A DNA stretch of 64,000 nucleotides, from positions 1 to 64,000 of the forward strand of contig JAVBNE010000024.1 in the NCBI GenBank assembly GCA_031551755.1, read 5' to 3'. How positions within the stretch are numbered: the first letter of the stretch is position 1; the number at the start of each line of letters is the position of its first letter. Position numbers and translations under genes: made by a program. Below, piece after piece: positions 17,635 through 25,765 of the stretch. The notes under the pieces are model-generated. The model was not told where the DNA came from. It saw nothing but the letters and a program-made list of their open reading frames with translations, and did no database searches. The DNA is from JAVBMU01 sp031551755 (GTDB lineage: Bacteria; Actinomycetota; Actinomycetes; Actinomycetales; Cellulomonadaceae).

Positions 17635-18108
17635 CCTTGGGCTTTCGTCGGCCTACAGAACATGCCCCTGCACGGATTCGACCAGAACAAGATCTGGACC
17701 GCGATCATGATGCTCGCACTCGAAGTCACCGCCTGGATGCAAATCCTCGCCCTGACCGGCCATGACGCTCACTGGTGGGAACCCAAACGCCTACGACTTC
17801 GCCTGTTCACCATCCCGGCGGTCCTCACCCGCCGTGCCCGCCGGCAGATGCTCCACCTAGCCGAACACCCACCCTGGGCCAACGTCGTGCACGACGGGCT
17901 CCACAGACTACGGGGGCCCCGGGCCGGCGCCTGGCTGACGACATCACCGACCCGTCCCGACGATCCCCCGCACCACCCGGACCTGTGGAACCCACGCACC
18001 GACCGCCGTCGGACACGTCCTCACACCCACCTGCAAGAATCACGCCCCAAGCACGGCATCAGCGCCGCCATCACCCTTCTCCGCAGCCCAAACAAAGATC
18101 GAGGCTAG
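17635..18108 (+). pseudogene. IS1380-type transposase remnant (C-terminal part)
   Basis: Open from 17635; residues NMPLHGFDQNKIWTAIMML, EVTAWMQILALTGH and WEPKRLRLRLFTIPA match the conserved C-terminal third of IS1380-family DDE transposases. The N-terminal two thirds, with the first catalytic Asp residues, are absent. The recognisable similarity fades near 17930, so the tail to 18108 may be chance reading. No inverted repeats or target duplication were found. It marks past insertion activity in this accessory stretch. Confidence 0.75.
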
Positions 18109-18156
18109 CCGACGGGTGCTCACGAGGCCCCAACCCAGCCGAAACGCCTTGCGACC

Positions 18157-19050
18157 TCAGTCGTCGCTCGACGCCTCGGTAACGCTGGAATCGTCCGAGC
18201 TGCTCCGGCTGAGCCTGCCGGTCTTGCTGTTGAGGCTGTAGTCGCCACCCACCTCGATGACACCCTTGGTGTACTCGAAATGCCACGGCTCGAAGGAACC
18301 GCCACCGCCGCGTTTCGCCCAGGACGGGTTGGCCCAACCGTAGACCGGACCGTTCTCGTTCAACCAGGCATAGACCTTCTTGGAACCGGTCTCCTGGGAA
18401 CAAAGGTCGATGGCGAGACCCCAACCATGCATCGACTTTCCAGGAGCCGCTGCCAGCCCACCCCGGGTCGACCGCAAGGATGCCTGGCTCGACACCGTGC
18501 GGTAGCTGGACACCAGACACACGTCCCGGCCGAACTCGGCCCGGAACGCCTCGTTCAATGCGGAGAGCGCGACCGCGGCGTCTGGGCGCAGACTCTCACC
18601 GGCCTGCCACAGATCGCAAAGCTCATGGCCGGTCAGGTTGCCGTTCTCACTCGTCACCTCGACCGAAGGGTCACAACCGGGAAGCGGATCGCGTTCGAGA
18701 GACCGGCTGGCGGCGACATCCCGGGCGGGAATCGCCGGTGCCGCCACACTCGCCGAGATCGCGGGGGCCGCAGGGGCTTTGGTGACCACGTCGAGCGCAC
18801 TGGGACCGGAACCGTTCCCGGCGAAGTCAGCTCCGGACGGCGAGTGGTTCGTGGAGTTCTGCGCACCGGCACTGATCGGCACGGCGATCGTGGCGGCGGC
18901 CAGTGTGCCCAGAACCGCTGCGCGGGGCACCCAGCGGTGTTTGGTGGGGGCTGCGTCGCGGGTTCGGCGGGCCTGGCGGCGAGGAGCCTCGGCGGCCTCA
19001 CGGAGCTCCCGACGGGACGTCACGGCGGGCTTGTCGTGTTGGTCGTGCAC
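18157..19050 (-). CDS. M15-family D-Ala-D-Ala carboxypeptidase (VanY-like), membrane-anchored
   Basis: 297 residues from a GTG at 19050. A basic cytoplasmic N-terminus (1-43) precedes one hydrophobic helix (AAVLGTLAAATIAVPISAGA), then an Ala/Pro linker to about 120 and a peptidase M15B domain. Zinc ligands are in SMHGWGLAIDLC (S-x-H-x4-x2-D) and EPWHFEY, with SSYRT upstream. Enzymes of this class trim the terminal D-Ala of peptidoglycan stem peptides outside the membrane. The C-terminus is Ser/Asp-rich. Monocistronic; the role in growth or remodelling is inferred. Confidence 0.88.
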   Translation of the reverse strand: MHDQHDKPAVTSRRELREAAEAPRRQARRTRDAAPTKHRWVPRAAVLGTLAAATIAVPISAGAQNSTNHSPSGADFAGNGSGPSALDVVTKAPAAPAISASVAAPAIPARDVAASRSLERDPLPGCDPSVEVTSENGNLTGHELCDLWQAGESLRPDAAVALSALNEAFRAEFGRDVCLVSSYRTVSSQASLRSTRGGLAAAPGKSMHGWGLAIDLCSQETGSKKVYAWLNENGPVYGWANPSWAKRGGGGSFEPWHFEYTKGVIEVGGDYSLNSKTGRLSRSSSDDSSVTEASSDD

Positions 19051-19159
19051 CCGCCACCTCCCGTTCAGGTCGAATCAACTGGTTGTCTACCCAACCAGGG
19101 ACAGTAGCGAAGGCCAGCGCGGTTGCCAAGTGCCAACTGTCACAAGCGCCTTGGCGCTG

Positions 19160-20200
19160 TCAACGTTGCTGGCGCTGCATCGCGTCTCGCACCTCGCCCA
19201 CCAACTCCTCCAGAATGTCCTCCAAGAAGACGACTCCCTGGAGCGGCCCACCCGCATCGACCCTGGCCAGATGGGCTCCGGAGCGCTGCATCGCGCGCAG
19301 CACTTCCTCTACCTCGTCTACCGGGGTCGCCATCGCGAGAGGTCGCACACGCCAGGCCGGCACCGGCTCCAGACGATCCCCGCCCTGCGCATAGAGGACA
19401 TCCTTCACATGCAGATAGCCAACGAGATCACCCGCACGATCAGCCACTGGGAACCGGGAAAATCCCGTCTTCGCGACCAATCGTTCGACGTCGTCAGGCG
19501 TGCAGCCCTCGACAACCGTGGTGAGATCATCGGCCCGCACCATGACGTCGCCCGCAGCCTTCTCCGAGAACTCGATCGCGCCCGAGAGCAACCCCTGTTC
19601 GTCCCGCAGTACGCCCTCGGCCTGAGAGTGCTCCACGATCGACTGCACTTCTTGAGCAGTGAACGCCGACGCGACCTCATCCTTCGGCTCAACCCCACAC
19701 CAGCGCACCACGTGATTGGCAATCCAGTTCAACGCCACGATCACCGGGCGCAATGCCCGACCAAGCCACACCAACGGTGGCGCGAACCACATGACGGCGG
19801 TGTCCGGCCCCGAAACGGCCAAGTTCTTGGGCACCATCTCCCCCAGTACCACATGGAGGTAGACGACGAACGACAAAGCGATGAGCAAAGCGATGGGGTG
19901 GTTCCACGCGGAGGGTACCCCGATGGCGTGCAGAGGACCCTCGATCAGCTTCGCCACGGCCGGCTCGGCAACGACACCCAGACCCGTGGAGCAGACTGTG
20001 ACACCGAGCTGCGCACACGCCAGCATGAGCGAGACGTGCTCCATCGCCCACAGCACCGTCTGCGCCCGCCTGTTCCCGGCGATGGCCTTTGGTTCGATCG
20101 CGGACCGGCGCGCCGAGAGCACCGCGAACTCGGCACCCACGAAGAAGGCGTTCGCCGCCAACAACACCAAGCCGATAGCCAGTGCCCATCCGGTGTTCAT
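19160..20200 (-). CDS. CNNM/hemolysin-C-type membrane protein with CBS domains (second of pair)
   Basis: 346 residues, ATG 20200 overlapping the preceding gene's stop (ATGA). The N-terminal DUF21/CNNM transmembrane domain (about 1-150; FVGAEFAVLSARRSAIE, LGEMVPKNLAVS) is followed by a CBS pair (about 190-320; GFSRFPVAD, LHVKDVLYAQ, GVVFLEDILEELVGEV). Relatives transport or sense Mg2+/Co2+. It lacks the C-terminal CorC/HlyC domain kept by its partner, so it is the shorter member of a paralogous pair, perhaps a heterodimer. Confidence 0.88.
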   Translation of the reverse strand: MNTGWALAIGLVLLAANAFFVGAEFAVLSARRSAIEPKAIAGNRRAQTVLWAMEHVSLMLACAQLGVTVCSTGLGVVAEPAVAKLIEGPLHAIGVPSAWNHPIALLIALSFVVYLHVVLGEMVPKNLAVSGPDTAVMWFAPPLVWLGRALRPVIVALNWIANHVVRWCGVEPKDEVASAFTAQEVQSIVEHSQAEGVLRDEQGLLSGAIEFSEKAAGDVMVRADDLTTVVEGCTPDDVERLVAKTGFSRFPVADRAGDLVGYLHVKDVLYAQGGDRLEPVPAWRVRPLAMATPVDEVEEVLRAMQRSGAHLARVDAGGPLQGVVFLEDILEELVGEVRDAMQRQQR

Positions 20201-21552
20201 TCGTCATCTCCGGTCACGCTCGAACCGACACCCTCATCGGCTTCGACGACTCGCACTGCGAGCCGTTCGACCCGGCGCCCTTCCATCGCTTCCACCCGCA
20301 CCTGAACCTGCTGCACCGAGGTCCCCACGACCACCTCGTCACCCTGTTCGGGCACCCGGCCCAATACCGCCATCACGAGCCCACCCAACGTTTCGTAGGC
20401 AGGGTCTTCGGGCACCTCGATGCCGGTGTCCTCGGCCAACTCGTCGGGACGCAGGACGCCGGCCACGACCCATGAGCCGTCCTTACCCCGCGAAGGCCGG
20501 GTCCGCCGCGGATCGTGCTCATCGGCCACATCCCCCACGATCTCCTCGACGACGTCCTCCAAGGTGACGATTCCCGAAGTACCGCCGTACTCGTCCACGA
20601 CGACCGCCATTTGCATGCCGAAGCCACGCAGCTCCACCAGGAGCGGACCCAGGCGAACCGTCTCCGGAACCCTTGGGGCATCGACCATGAGCGCGGCCGC
20701 CGGGACCTCGGCGCGACGCTCATGAGGTACGGCCACCGCCTGCCGCAAATGCACCAACCCGACAATGTCGTCCCGATCCTCCCCGATCACGGGGAACCGC
20801 GAATGGCCGGTGCGCCGAGCCGCCTCGACCACATCAGCGGCCGTCGACGTACGGTCCACCACCACCATCCGGGTCCTGTCGGTCATAGTGTCGACGGCAC
20901 TGAGTTCGTCGAACTCGAGCGAGTTGGTCAAGAGAGTCGCCACGGAGACGTCCAGCGTGCCCTCAGCCGCCGAGCGGCGGACCAGGGCAAGCAGTTCGGG
21001 CGCCGAACGCGCACCCGACAGTTCCTCACGAGGCTCCACCCCGAACCGCCTGAGCAGGGCGTTCGCCGAACCGTTGAAAACCGTGATGAGCGGCCGGAAC
21101 AACCGGGTGAACTGCCGCTGCAGAGGCACGGCGACCCGGGCCGTGGGATACGGCGTGCTCAGGGCGAAGTTCTTGGGGATCAACTCACCGAAGAGCATCG
21201 ACCCGAGGTTGACCAGAACGAAGGAGAGCGCCGCGGCTGCCACGGCGGCGACACCCCGGCCCGGGTCGCCGAACCAGCCACCCAACAGCGAGGACACCGC
21301 GGGCTGGGCGGTGTAACCGAGCAAGATGGTGGTCGCCGTAATCCCGACCTGAGCCGACGACAACTCCGTCGAAAGGTGGGTCAATCCAGCGCGGACGCTG
21401 TGATCGCGGCGGTCTCGGCGACCGGGCTTACCGTTCTCACTCGCCATCACTGCGGGATCCAGCGTGACGAGGGCGAACTCGCTCGCGACGAAGACCGCCG
21501 TGCCGGCGGTGAGGAGCACCCCGATCGCGACCATTACCCAGTCGCCGATCAC
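20197..21552 (-). CDS. CNNM/hemolysin-C-type membrane protein with CBS and CorC domains (first of pair)
   Basis: 451 residues from a GTG at 21552, chosen because GGAG lies 6 nt upstream; longer frames reach 21699. A transmembrane DUF21 domain (about 1-190; FVASEFALVTLD, LFGELIPKNFALS) is followed by a CBS pair (HSRFPVIGEDRDDIVGLVHL; VVVDEYGGTSGIVTLEDVVEEIVG) and a C-terminal CorC_HlyC domain (from about 365). The family is linked to Mg2+/Co2+ export or homeostasis. It forms an overlapping two-gene operon with the next gene. Confidence 0.88.
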   Translation of the reverse strand: MIGDWVMVAIGVLLTAGTAVFVASEFALVTLDPAVMASENGKPGRRDRRDHSVRAGLTHLSTELSSAQVGITATTILLGYTAQPAVSSLLGGWFGDPGRGVAAVAAAALSFVLVNLGSMLFGELIPKNFALSTPYPTARVAVPLQRQFTRLFRPLITVFNGSANALLRRFGVEPREELSGARSAPELLALVRRSAAEGTLDVSVATLLTNSLEFDELSAVDTMTDRTRMVVVDRTSTAADVVEAARRTGHSRFPVIGEDRDDIVGLVHLRQAVAVPHERRAEVPAAALMVDAPRVPETVRLGPLLVELRGFGMQMAVVVDEYGGTSGIVTLEDVVEEIVGDVADEHDPRRTRPSRGKDGSWVVAGVLRPDELAEDTGIEVPEDPAYETLGGLVMAVLGRVPEQGDEVVVGTSVQQVQVRVEAMEGRRVERLAVRVVEADEGVGSSVTGDDE

Positions 21553-21677
21553 GAGATGCTCCACGGATGTCGGGCTGTGCTGTTCATCGTGGAAGAGATC
21601 GTAACCGCCGCGGAAGTGACCCTGCAGTTCTTCGTGCCAGGCGACCGTGTTTCTCCGAGATGTGCCAGGCTGTCCCC

Positions 21678-22445
21678 ATGGCAGCGAGCACACGACCACC
21701 CGGCGGCGGCCAGGACTCAGCGGCCGAGAGGTCCGCCCGCCCCGGCCATCAACCCAGTGCCACCATCCTCGTCGTCGAGGACGAACCCGCCATCGCGACC
21801 GCGATCGCGCAACGGCTGACCGCCGAGGGTTGGCGCGTGGAGGTCGCCCGGGACGGCCTGACCGGCGTGGAAGCTGCGAACCGGATACGCCCGGACGCCA
21901 TCGTTCTGGACGTCATGCTGCCCGGCATCGACGGACTCGAGGTCACGCGGCGGATCCAGGCGGACCAGCCGATCCCGATCCTCATGCTGACCGCGCGGGA
22001 CGACGAGACCGACATGCTCATCGGCCTCGGTGTCGGCGCGGACGATTACATGACCAAACCGTTCTCCATGCGTGAGCTCGTCGCCCGGCTCAAGGCACTG
22101 TTGCGGCGGGTCGACCGGGCCACGCAGGCGGCGAACGTCACCCCCGCCGAGCCACCCATGGCCATCGGCGATGTCGTGATCGACCGCGCCCAGCGCCGGG
22201 TTCACCGGGCCGACGAAGAGGTTCACCTCACCCCCACCGAGTTCGAGTTGCTGGTCATGTTGGCGAGTTCGCCCAAGACCGTGCTGACCCGCGAGCGCCT
22301 CCTCGCCGAGGTCTGGGACTGGGCCGACGCCTCCGGCACCCGCACGGTCGACTCACACATCAAGGCCTTGCGGCGCAAACTCGGCTCCGACCTGATCCGC
22401 ACCGTGCACGGCGTGGGATACGCATTCGAACCACCGGCACAGTGA
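21678..22445 (+). CDS. OmpR-family response regulator
   Basis: 255 residues from ATG 21678. A receiver domain (about 28-140) has the acidic pair VVEDEP, phospho-acceptor Asp in VLDVMLPG and KPF; a winged-helix OmpR DNA-binding domain follows (about 160-250; LTPTEFELLVMLAS, TVDSHIKALRRKLG, VHGVGYAFEP). A 27-residue low-complexity N-terminus precedes the receiver. The partner kinase begins about 30 nt downstream and the ABC exporter follows, so the system may control that exporter. Confidence 0.93.
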   Translation: MAASTRPPGGGQDSAAERSARPGHQPSATILVVEDEPAIATAIAQRLTAEGWRVEVARDGLTGVEAANRIRPDAIVLDVMLPGIDGLEVTRRIQADQPIPILMLTARDDETDMLIGLGVGADDYMTKPFSMRELVARLKALLRRVDRATQAANVTPAEPPMAIGDVVIDRAQRRVHRADEEVHLTPTEFELLVMLASSPKTVLTRERLLAEVWDWADASGTRTVDSHIKALRRKLGSDLIRTVHGVGYAFEPPAQ

Positions 22446-22476
22446 TGGCGTCGTGAGCTGGCCGCAAGGAGTTCCC

Positions 22477-23601
22477 GTGAATGAGGGGTCCCCGGCGACC
22501 GGCACGCATACGGCGGGACCGCCGCGCCGACCGCATCTACCGGACGTCCGGCCACTGGACTCGTTCCGCTCGCTGAAGATCAAACTCGGCGTGCTGGTCG
22601 CTGCCACCGTGACCTTCGCGGTGATCATCACCTGGGTGGGCCTGCAGAACCACCTCGGGCCGTCGCGCACATTCCCTCTGGCCTTCGTGTTGTCCCTGCT
22701 ACTCACCCAGATCCTCGCGCGTGGAATGACCTCCCCCTTGCGGGAGATGACAGCGGCCGCCCGCAGCATGGCCGATGGCGACTACACCCGCAGGGTCCGG
22801 GCCACCAGTCGCGACGAGGTCGGCCAGTTGGCGATGGCCTTCAACGTGATGGCTGAAGACCTTGCCTCTGCCGACCAGGTGCGCCGCGAGTTGATTGCGA
22901 ACGTCTCGCACGAACTCCGGACCCCGATCGCCGCCCTGCAGGCACAGCTGGAAAATCTCGTGGACGGTGTCGTCCAACCCAGTGCCGCGACGATGGAGAT
23001 GGCACTAGCCCAGACCGAACGGCTCAGCAGGTTGATCGCGTACTTGCTGGACTTGTCGCGAATCGAGGCCGGGGCCTCGGCCCTGAACATCACGACGATT
23101 CCCTTGGGCGACTTCTTGGAGGAACAGGCCCACGCCCTGTCGATGGTGGAGGCCGACAAGTCGCTGAGCTACGTGGTCGACGTGACACCACCCGACCTGA
23201 CCCTGGACGCCGACCGGCTGCGCCTCGGTCAGATCATCACCAATCTGGTCAACAACGCCATCCGCCATTCGCCGGCGAGCGGAGAGATCAGGCTGGAGGC
23301 CTACCCCGACGACGGGGCGATCATCATCGACATCGTCGACGAAGGGCCGGGCATCGCCAAACAGGACCGAGAGCGGGTCTTCGAACGGTTTGCCCGCGGC
23401 CCCGGCGCACACAGCGCCTATCAACCCAGCACGGGTGGGACGGGCATCGGGCTATCGATCGTCCGCTGGGCGGTCGAGTTGCACGGAGGTCACATCGAAG
23501 TCGCGGATTCGCGACGCGGAGCCACGATGCGGGTGACGCTACCCGTGCGCCCGCCCACGGGTACTCCAGACGAATCATCCGAGGCCACCGATCCGCAGTG
23601 A
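22477..23601 (+). CDS. Sensor histidine kinase
   Basis: 374 residues from a GTG at 22477 with AAGGAG 5 nt upstream; an in-frame GTG at 22453 has no site. Two closely spaced membrane helices (about 25-45 and 52-75) leave only a tiny extracellular loop, so it is an intramembrane-sensing type. HAMP (SPLREMTAAARSMADGDYTRRV), HisKA with phospho-acceptor His in IANVSHELRTPIAA, and HATPase_c (N box NLVNNAIRHS, G1 DEGPGI, G2 GGTGIGLS) follow. Short-loop kinases next to ABC exporters often sense envelope stress or peptide antibiotics; that role is inferred here. Confidence 0.93.
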   Translation: MNEGSPATGTHTAGPPRRPHLPDVRPLDSFRSLKIKLGVLVAATVTFAVIITWVGLQNHLGPSRTFPLAFVLSLLLTQILARGMTSPLREMTAAARSMADGDYTRRVRATSRDEVGQLAMAFNVMAEDLASADQVRRELIANVSHELRTPIAALQAQLENLVDGVVQPSAATMEMALAQTERLSRLIAYLLDLSRIEAGASALNITTIPLGDFLEEQAHALSMVEADKSLSYVVDVTPPDLTLDADRLRLGQIITNLVNNAIRHSPASGEIRLEAYPDDGAIIIDIVDEGPGIAKQDRERVFERFARGPGAHSAYQPSTGGTGIGLSIVRWAVELHGGHIEVADSRRGATMRVTLPVRPPTGTPDESSEATDPQ

Positions 23602-23613
23602 GATGATGCGGCC

Positions 23614-24720
23614 ATGACGACGAGCTCAGCCAAGGGTGTCATCGAGGTCCAGCACCTCACCAAGACATTCGGCCCGGTTCGCGCCGTCGACGACCTGACG
23701 TTCACGGTGCAGCCGGGGCGGGTCACGGGGTTCCTCGGCCCCAACGGCGCGGGTAAGACGACGACGTTGCGGCTCCTGCTCGGGCTGGCGCACCCCACTG
23801 CGGGCACGACCACGATCTCCGGGGTGCCCTACCCCGCGCTCCCCGACCCGGCCCGGACGGTCGGCGCGGCCCTGGAGGCGGCGTCCTTCCACCCCGGCCG
23901 CTCGGCGCTCGACCACCTGCGGATGTACGCCCCGGTGGTCGGCGTGCCCGACAGCCGCTGCACCGAGGTCCTGGAGCTCGTGGGGCTCAGCGAGGCCGCC
24001 AAACGCCGGGTGGGCGGCTTCTCCCTCGGCATGCGCCAACGGCTTGCACTCGCCACCACCCTGCTCGGCGACCCCCAGGTACTTCTGCTCGACGAACCCG
24101 CGAACGGGCTCGACCCGGAGGGGATCGCGTGGCTGCGTCAGTTCCTGCGGTACCTGGCAGGCGAGGGCCGCACCGTTCTGGTGTCCAGCCACATCCTGGC
24201 CGAGGTGGAACAGACCGTGGACGACGTCATCATCATCGCCCGTGGGCAGTTGGTGCACGCCTCACCGATCGCCGACCTGGTGGCACTCGCGGTGCGCACC
24301 GTTCAGGTGACCGCCCCGGACGGGGCGGCGCTGAACAGGCTGATCAGCGAACGCGGTTGGCACCGCACTACGCCCATCCCGGGGATGGCGCCGGCCGCCG
24401 ATTGGGCCGACGCGACCGGCAGCGCCGATACCGGTGGCACGACGACCGTGCGGCTACGCGATGTCACGGCCGCGGAGGTCGGGGCATGCGCCTTCGCAGC
24501 GGGTATCGAACTGCACGAACTCGCGACCCACGCGCTCGGCTTGGAGGACGTGTTCCTCCGGTTGGTCGCTCCTCCACCGCCACAGTCGCCGCCCGGATCG
24601 CCGCCGGTGGTGGTTCCTGGCCGGCCGGTCGCAGCGAACGCAGCCGCGGCAGGAACGGTCGCCGACCAGCCGTCGGTCACTCCGCCGATCCCGTCCACCC
24701 AGACCGGAGGGGACCGATGA
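23614..24720 (+). CDS. ABC-2 transporter ATP-binding protein
   Basis: 368 residues. Walker A GPNGAGKTT (about 47), signature SLGMRQRLALA, Walker B QVLLLDEPANGLDP, H-loop SSHIL. The first ~230 residues are the ATPase; the rest is an extension typical of DrrA/BcrA-like exporters ending in a Pro/Ala-rich tail. Its stop overlaps the permease start (ATGA). With the two-component system just upstream this resembles a drug- or peptide-resistance export module; the cargo is unknown. Confidence 0.93.
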   Translation: MTTSSAKGVIEVQHLTKTFGPVRAVDDLTFTVQPGRVTGFLGPNGAGKTTTLRLLLGLAHPTAGTTTISGVPYPALPDPARTVGAALEAASFHPGRSALDHLRMYAPVVGVPDSRCTEVLELVGLSEAAKRRVGGFSLGMRQRLALATTLLGDPQVLLLDEPANGLDPEGIAWLRQFLRYLAGEGRTVLVSSHILAEVEQTVDDVIIIARGQLVHASPIADLVALAVRTVQVTAPDGAALNRLISERGWHRTTPIPGMAPAADWADATGSADTGGTTTVRLRDVTAAEVGACAFAAGIELHELATHALGLEDVFLRLVAPPPPQSPPGSPPVVVPGRPVAANAAAAGTVADQPSVTPPIPSTQTGGDR

Positions 24721-25535
24721 CCGCCCTGCGCGCCGCGCTGCGCTCCGAATACCGCAAACTCATCACCACCCGTGCCTGGTGGCTCCTCCTGCTCTGCATG
24801 GTCGGCTACATGGCCTTCATGGCCGCTACCTTGGCATTCGCGATGACCCAGTCGACGACGAGTGGGACCGGTACCAGCGACATGCCCTTCACCGACTCGC
24901 CCGCGACCGCGATAGCGGTCTACACGGTCGCGGTATCGATGGGGTACGTCTTCCCGGTGATCGTCGGTGCGCTCTCCGTCACCGGGGAATTCCGCCACCG
25001 GACCATCACCCCTACTCTGCTCATGGATCCGAACCGCACCCGGGTGCTCGCGGCGAAGGCACTCGCCTCCGTCCCCATCGGGATGGTGTACGGCATCGTC
25101 GGCGTCCTGGCCGGGCTGGCGGCCGGAGCAGGCACCCTCGCGTTGCTGGGCGAGGCGACCTACCTCGGCGATCCCGCCGTGCAAGAAGCGATCGGAAGAT
25201 CCGTACTCGCGTTGATGATGTGGGCAGTGGTCGGCGTCGGGCTGGGGGCCGCCATGACCAACCAAGTCGTCATCATCGTGGTTGTGCTTGCTTTCACACA
25301 GTTCGTCGAACCGCTCCTACGAACCTTGCTCGCGGGATTGAGCGACGGCGCCTACTCCGATATTGCGGCTTATCTTCCGGGCGCGGCGGGTGAAGCTGTC
25401 TCCGGGTCCAGCATTTACTCGCAGATGGGCCTCAACCTACTGTCTTGGTGGCAAGGGCTCCTCGTCCTGGGCGCATACGCGGTGGTCTTCCTGTTCATCG
25501 GCCGAGTGACGACCTGGCGCCGCGACATCACCTGA
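24717..25535 (+). CDS. ABC-2 transporter permease
   Basis: 272 residues from ATG 24717, overlapping the ATPase stop by 4 bp. Six predicted membrane helices: AWWLLLLCMVGYMAFMAATL, then segments around 70-90, 115-140, 165-195 and 240-260. The motif GEFRHRTITPTLL is common in ABC-2 permeases of the bacitracin/nisin-resistance type. Forms the exporter with the preceding ATPase. A small imperfect hairpin at 25563-25586 follows the stop. Confidence 0.9.
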   Translation: MTALRAALRSEYRKLITTRAWWLLLLCMVGYMAFMAATLAFAMTQSTTSGTGTSDMPFTDSPATAIAVYTVAVSMGYVFPVIVGALSVTGEFRHRTITPTLLMDPNRTRVLAAKALASVPIGMVYGIVGVLAGLAAGAGTLALLGEATYLGDPAVQEAIGRSVLALMMWAVVGVGLGAAMTNQVVIIVVVLAFTQFVEPLLRTLLAGLSDGAYSDIAAYLPGAAGEAVSGSSIYSQMGLNLLSWWQGLLVLGAYAVVFLFIGRVTTWRRDIT

Positions 25536-25765
25536 CCACCGGGTTCATCCATGACCTGCCGTGATATCCCTCACGTTGAGGATATCGACAGGTGGATGGC
25601 GGGCGAGACCGGCCCGATGCCCACGGCCGGGAACGATGCCGTCCGCAGCCTTCACCATTGTCTGTGTTACGCCCGTGGGAGCCGGTTTATCGGCTCGCCC
25701 GATGGACAGTCACCCTGCAGACCGCGAGCGAGGGCATACGCTGGACATGTCCGTGTTGACGGACG

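Noticed and set aside
17931..18108. Tail of the IS1380-like frame as true transposase sequence
   Set aside because: Composition turns Pro/Arg/His-rich and no longer resembles the family; possibly chance reading after the real end.
25563..25586. Possible riboswitch or terminator before kgd
   Set aside because: Only a short imperfect hairpin with a bulge; no conserved riboswitch core and no U-run, so only mentioned under the permease.
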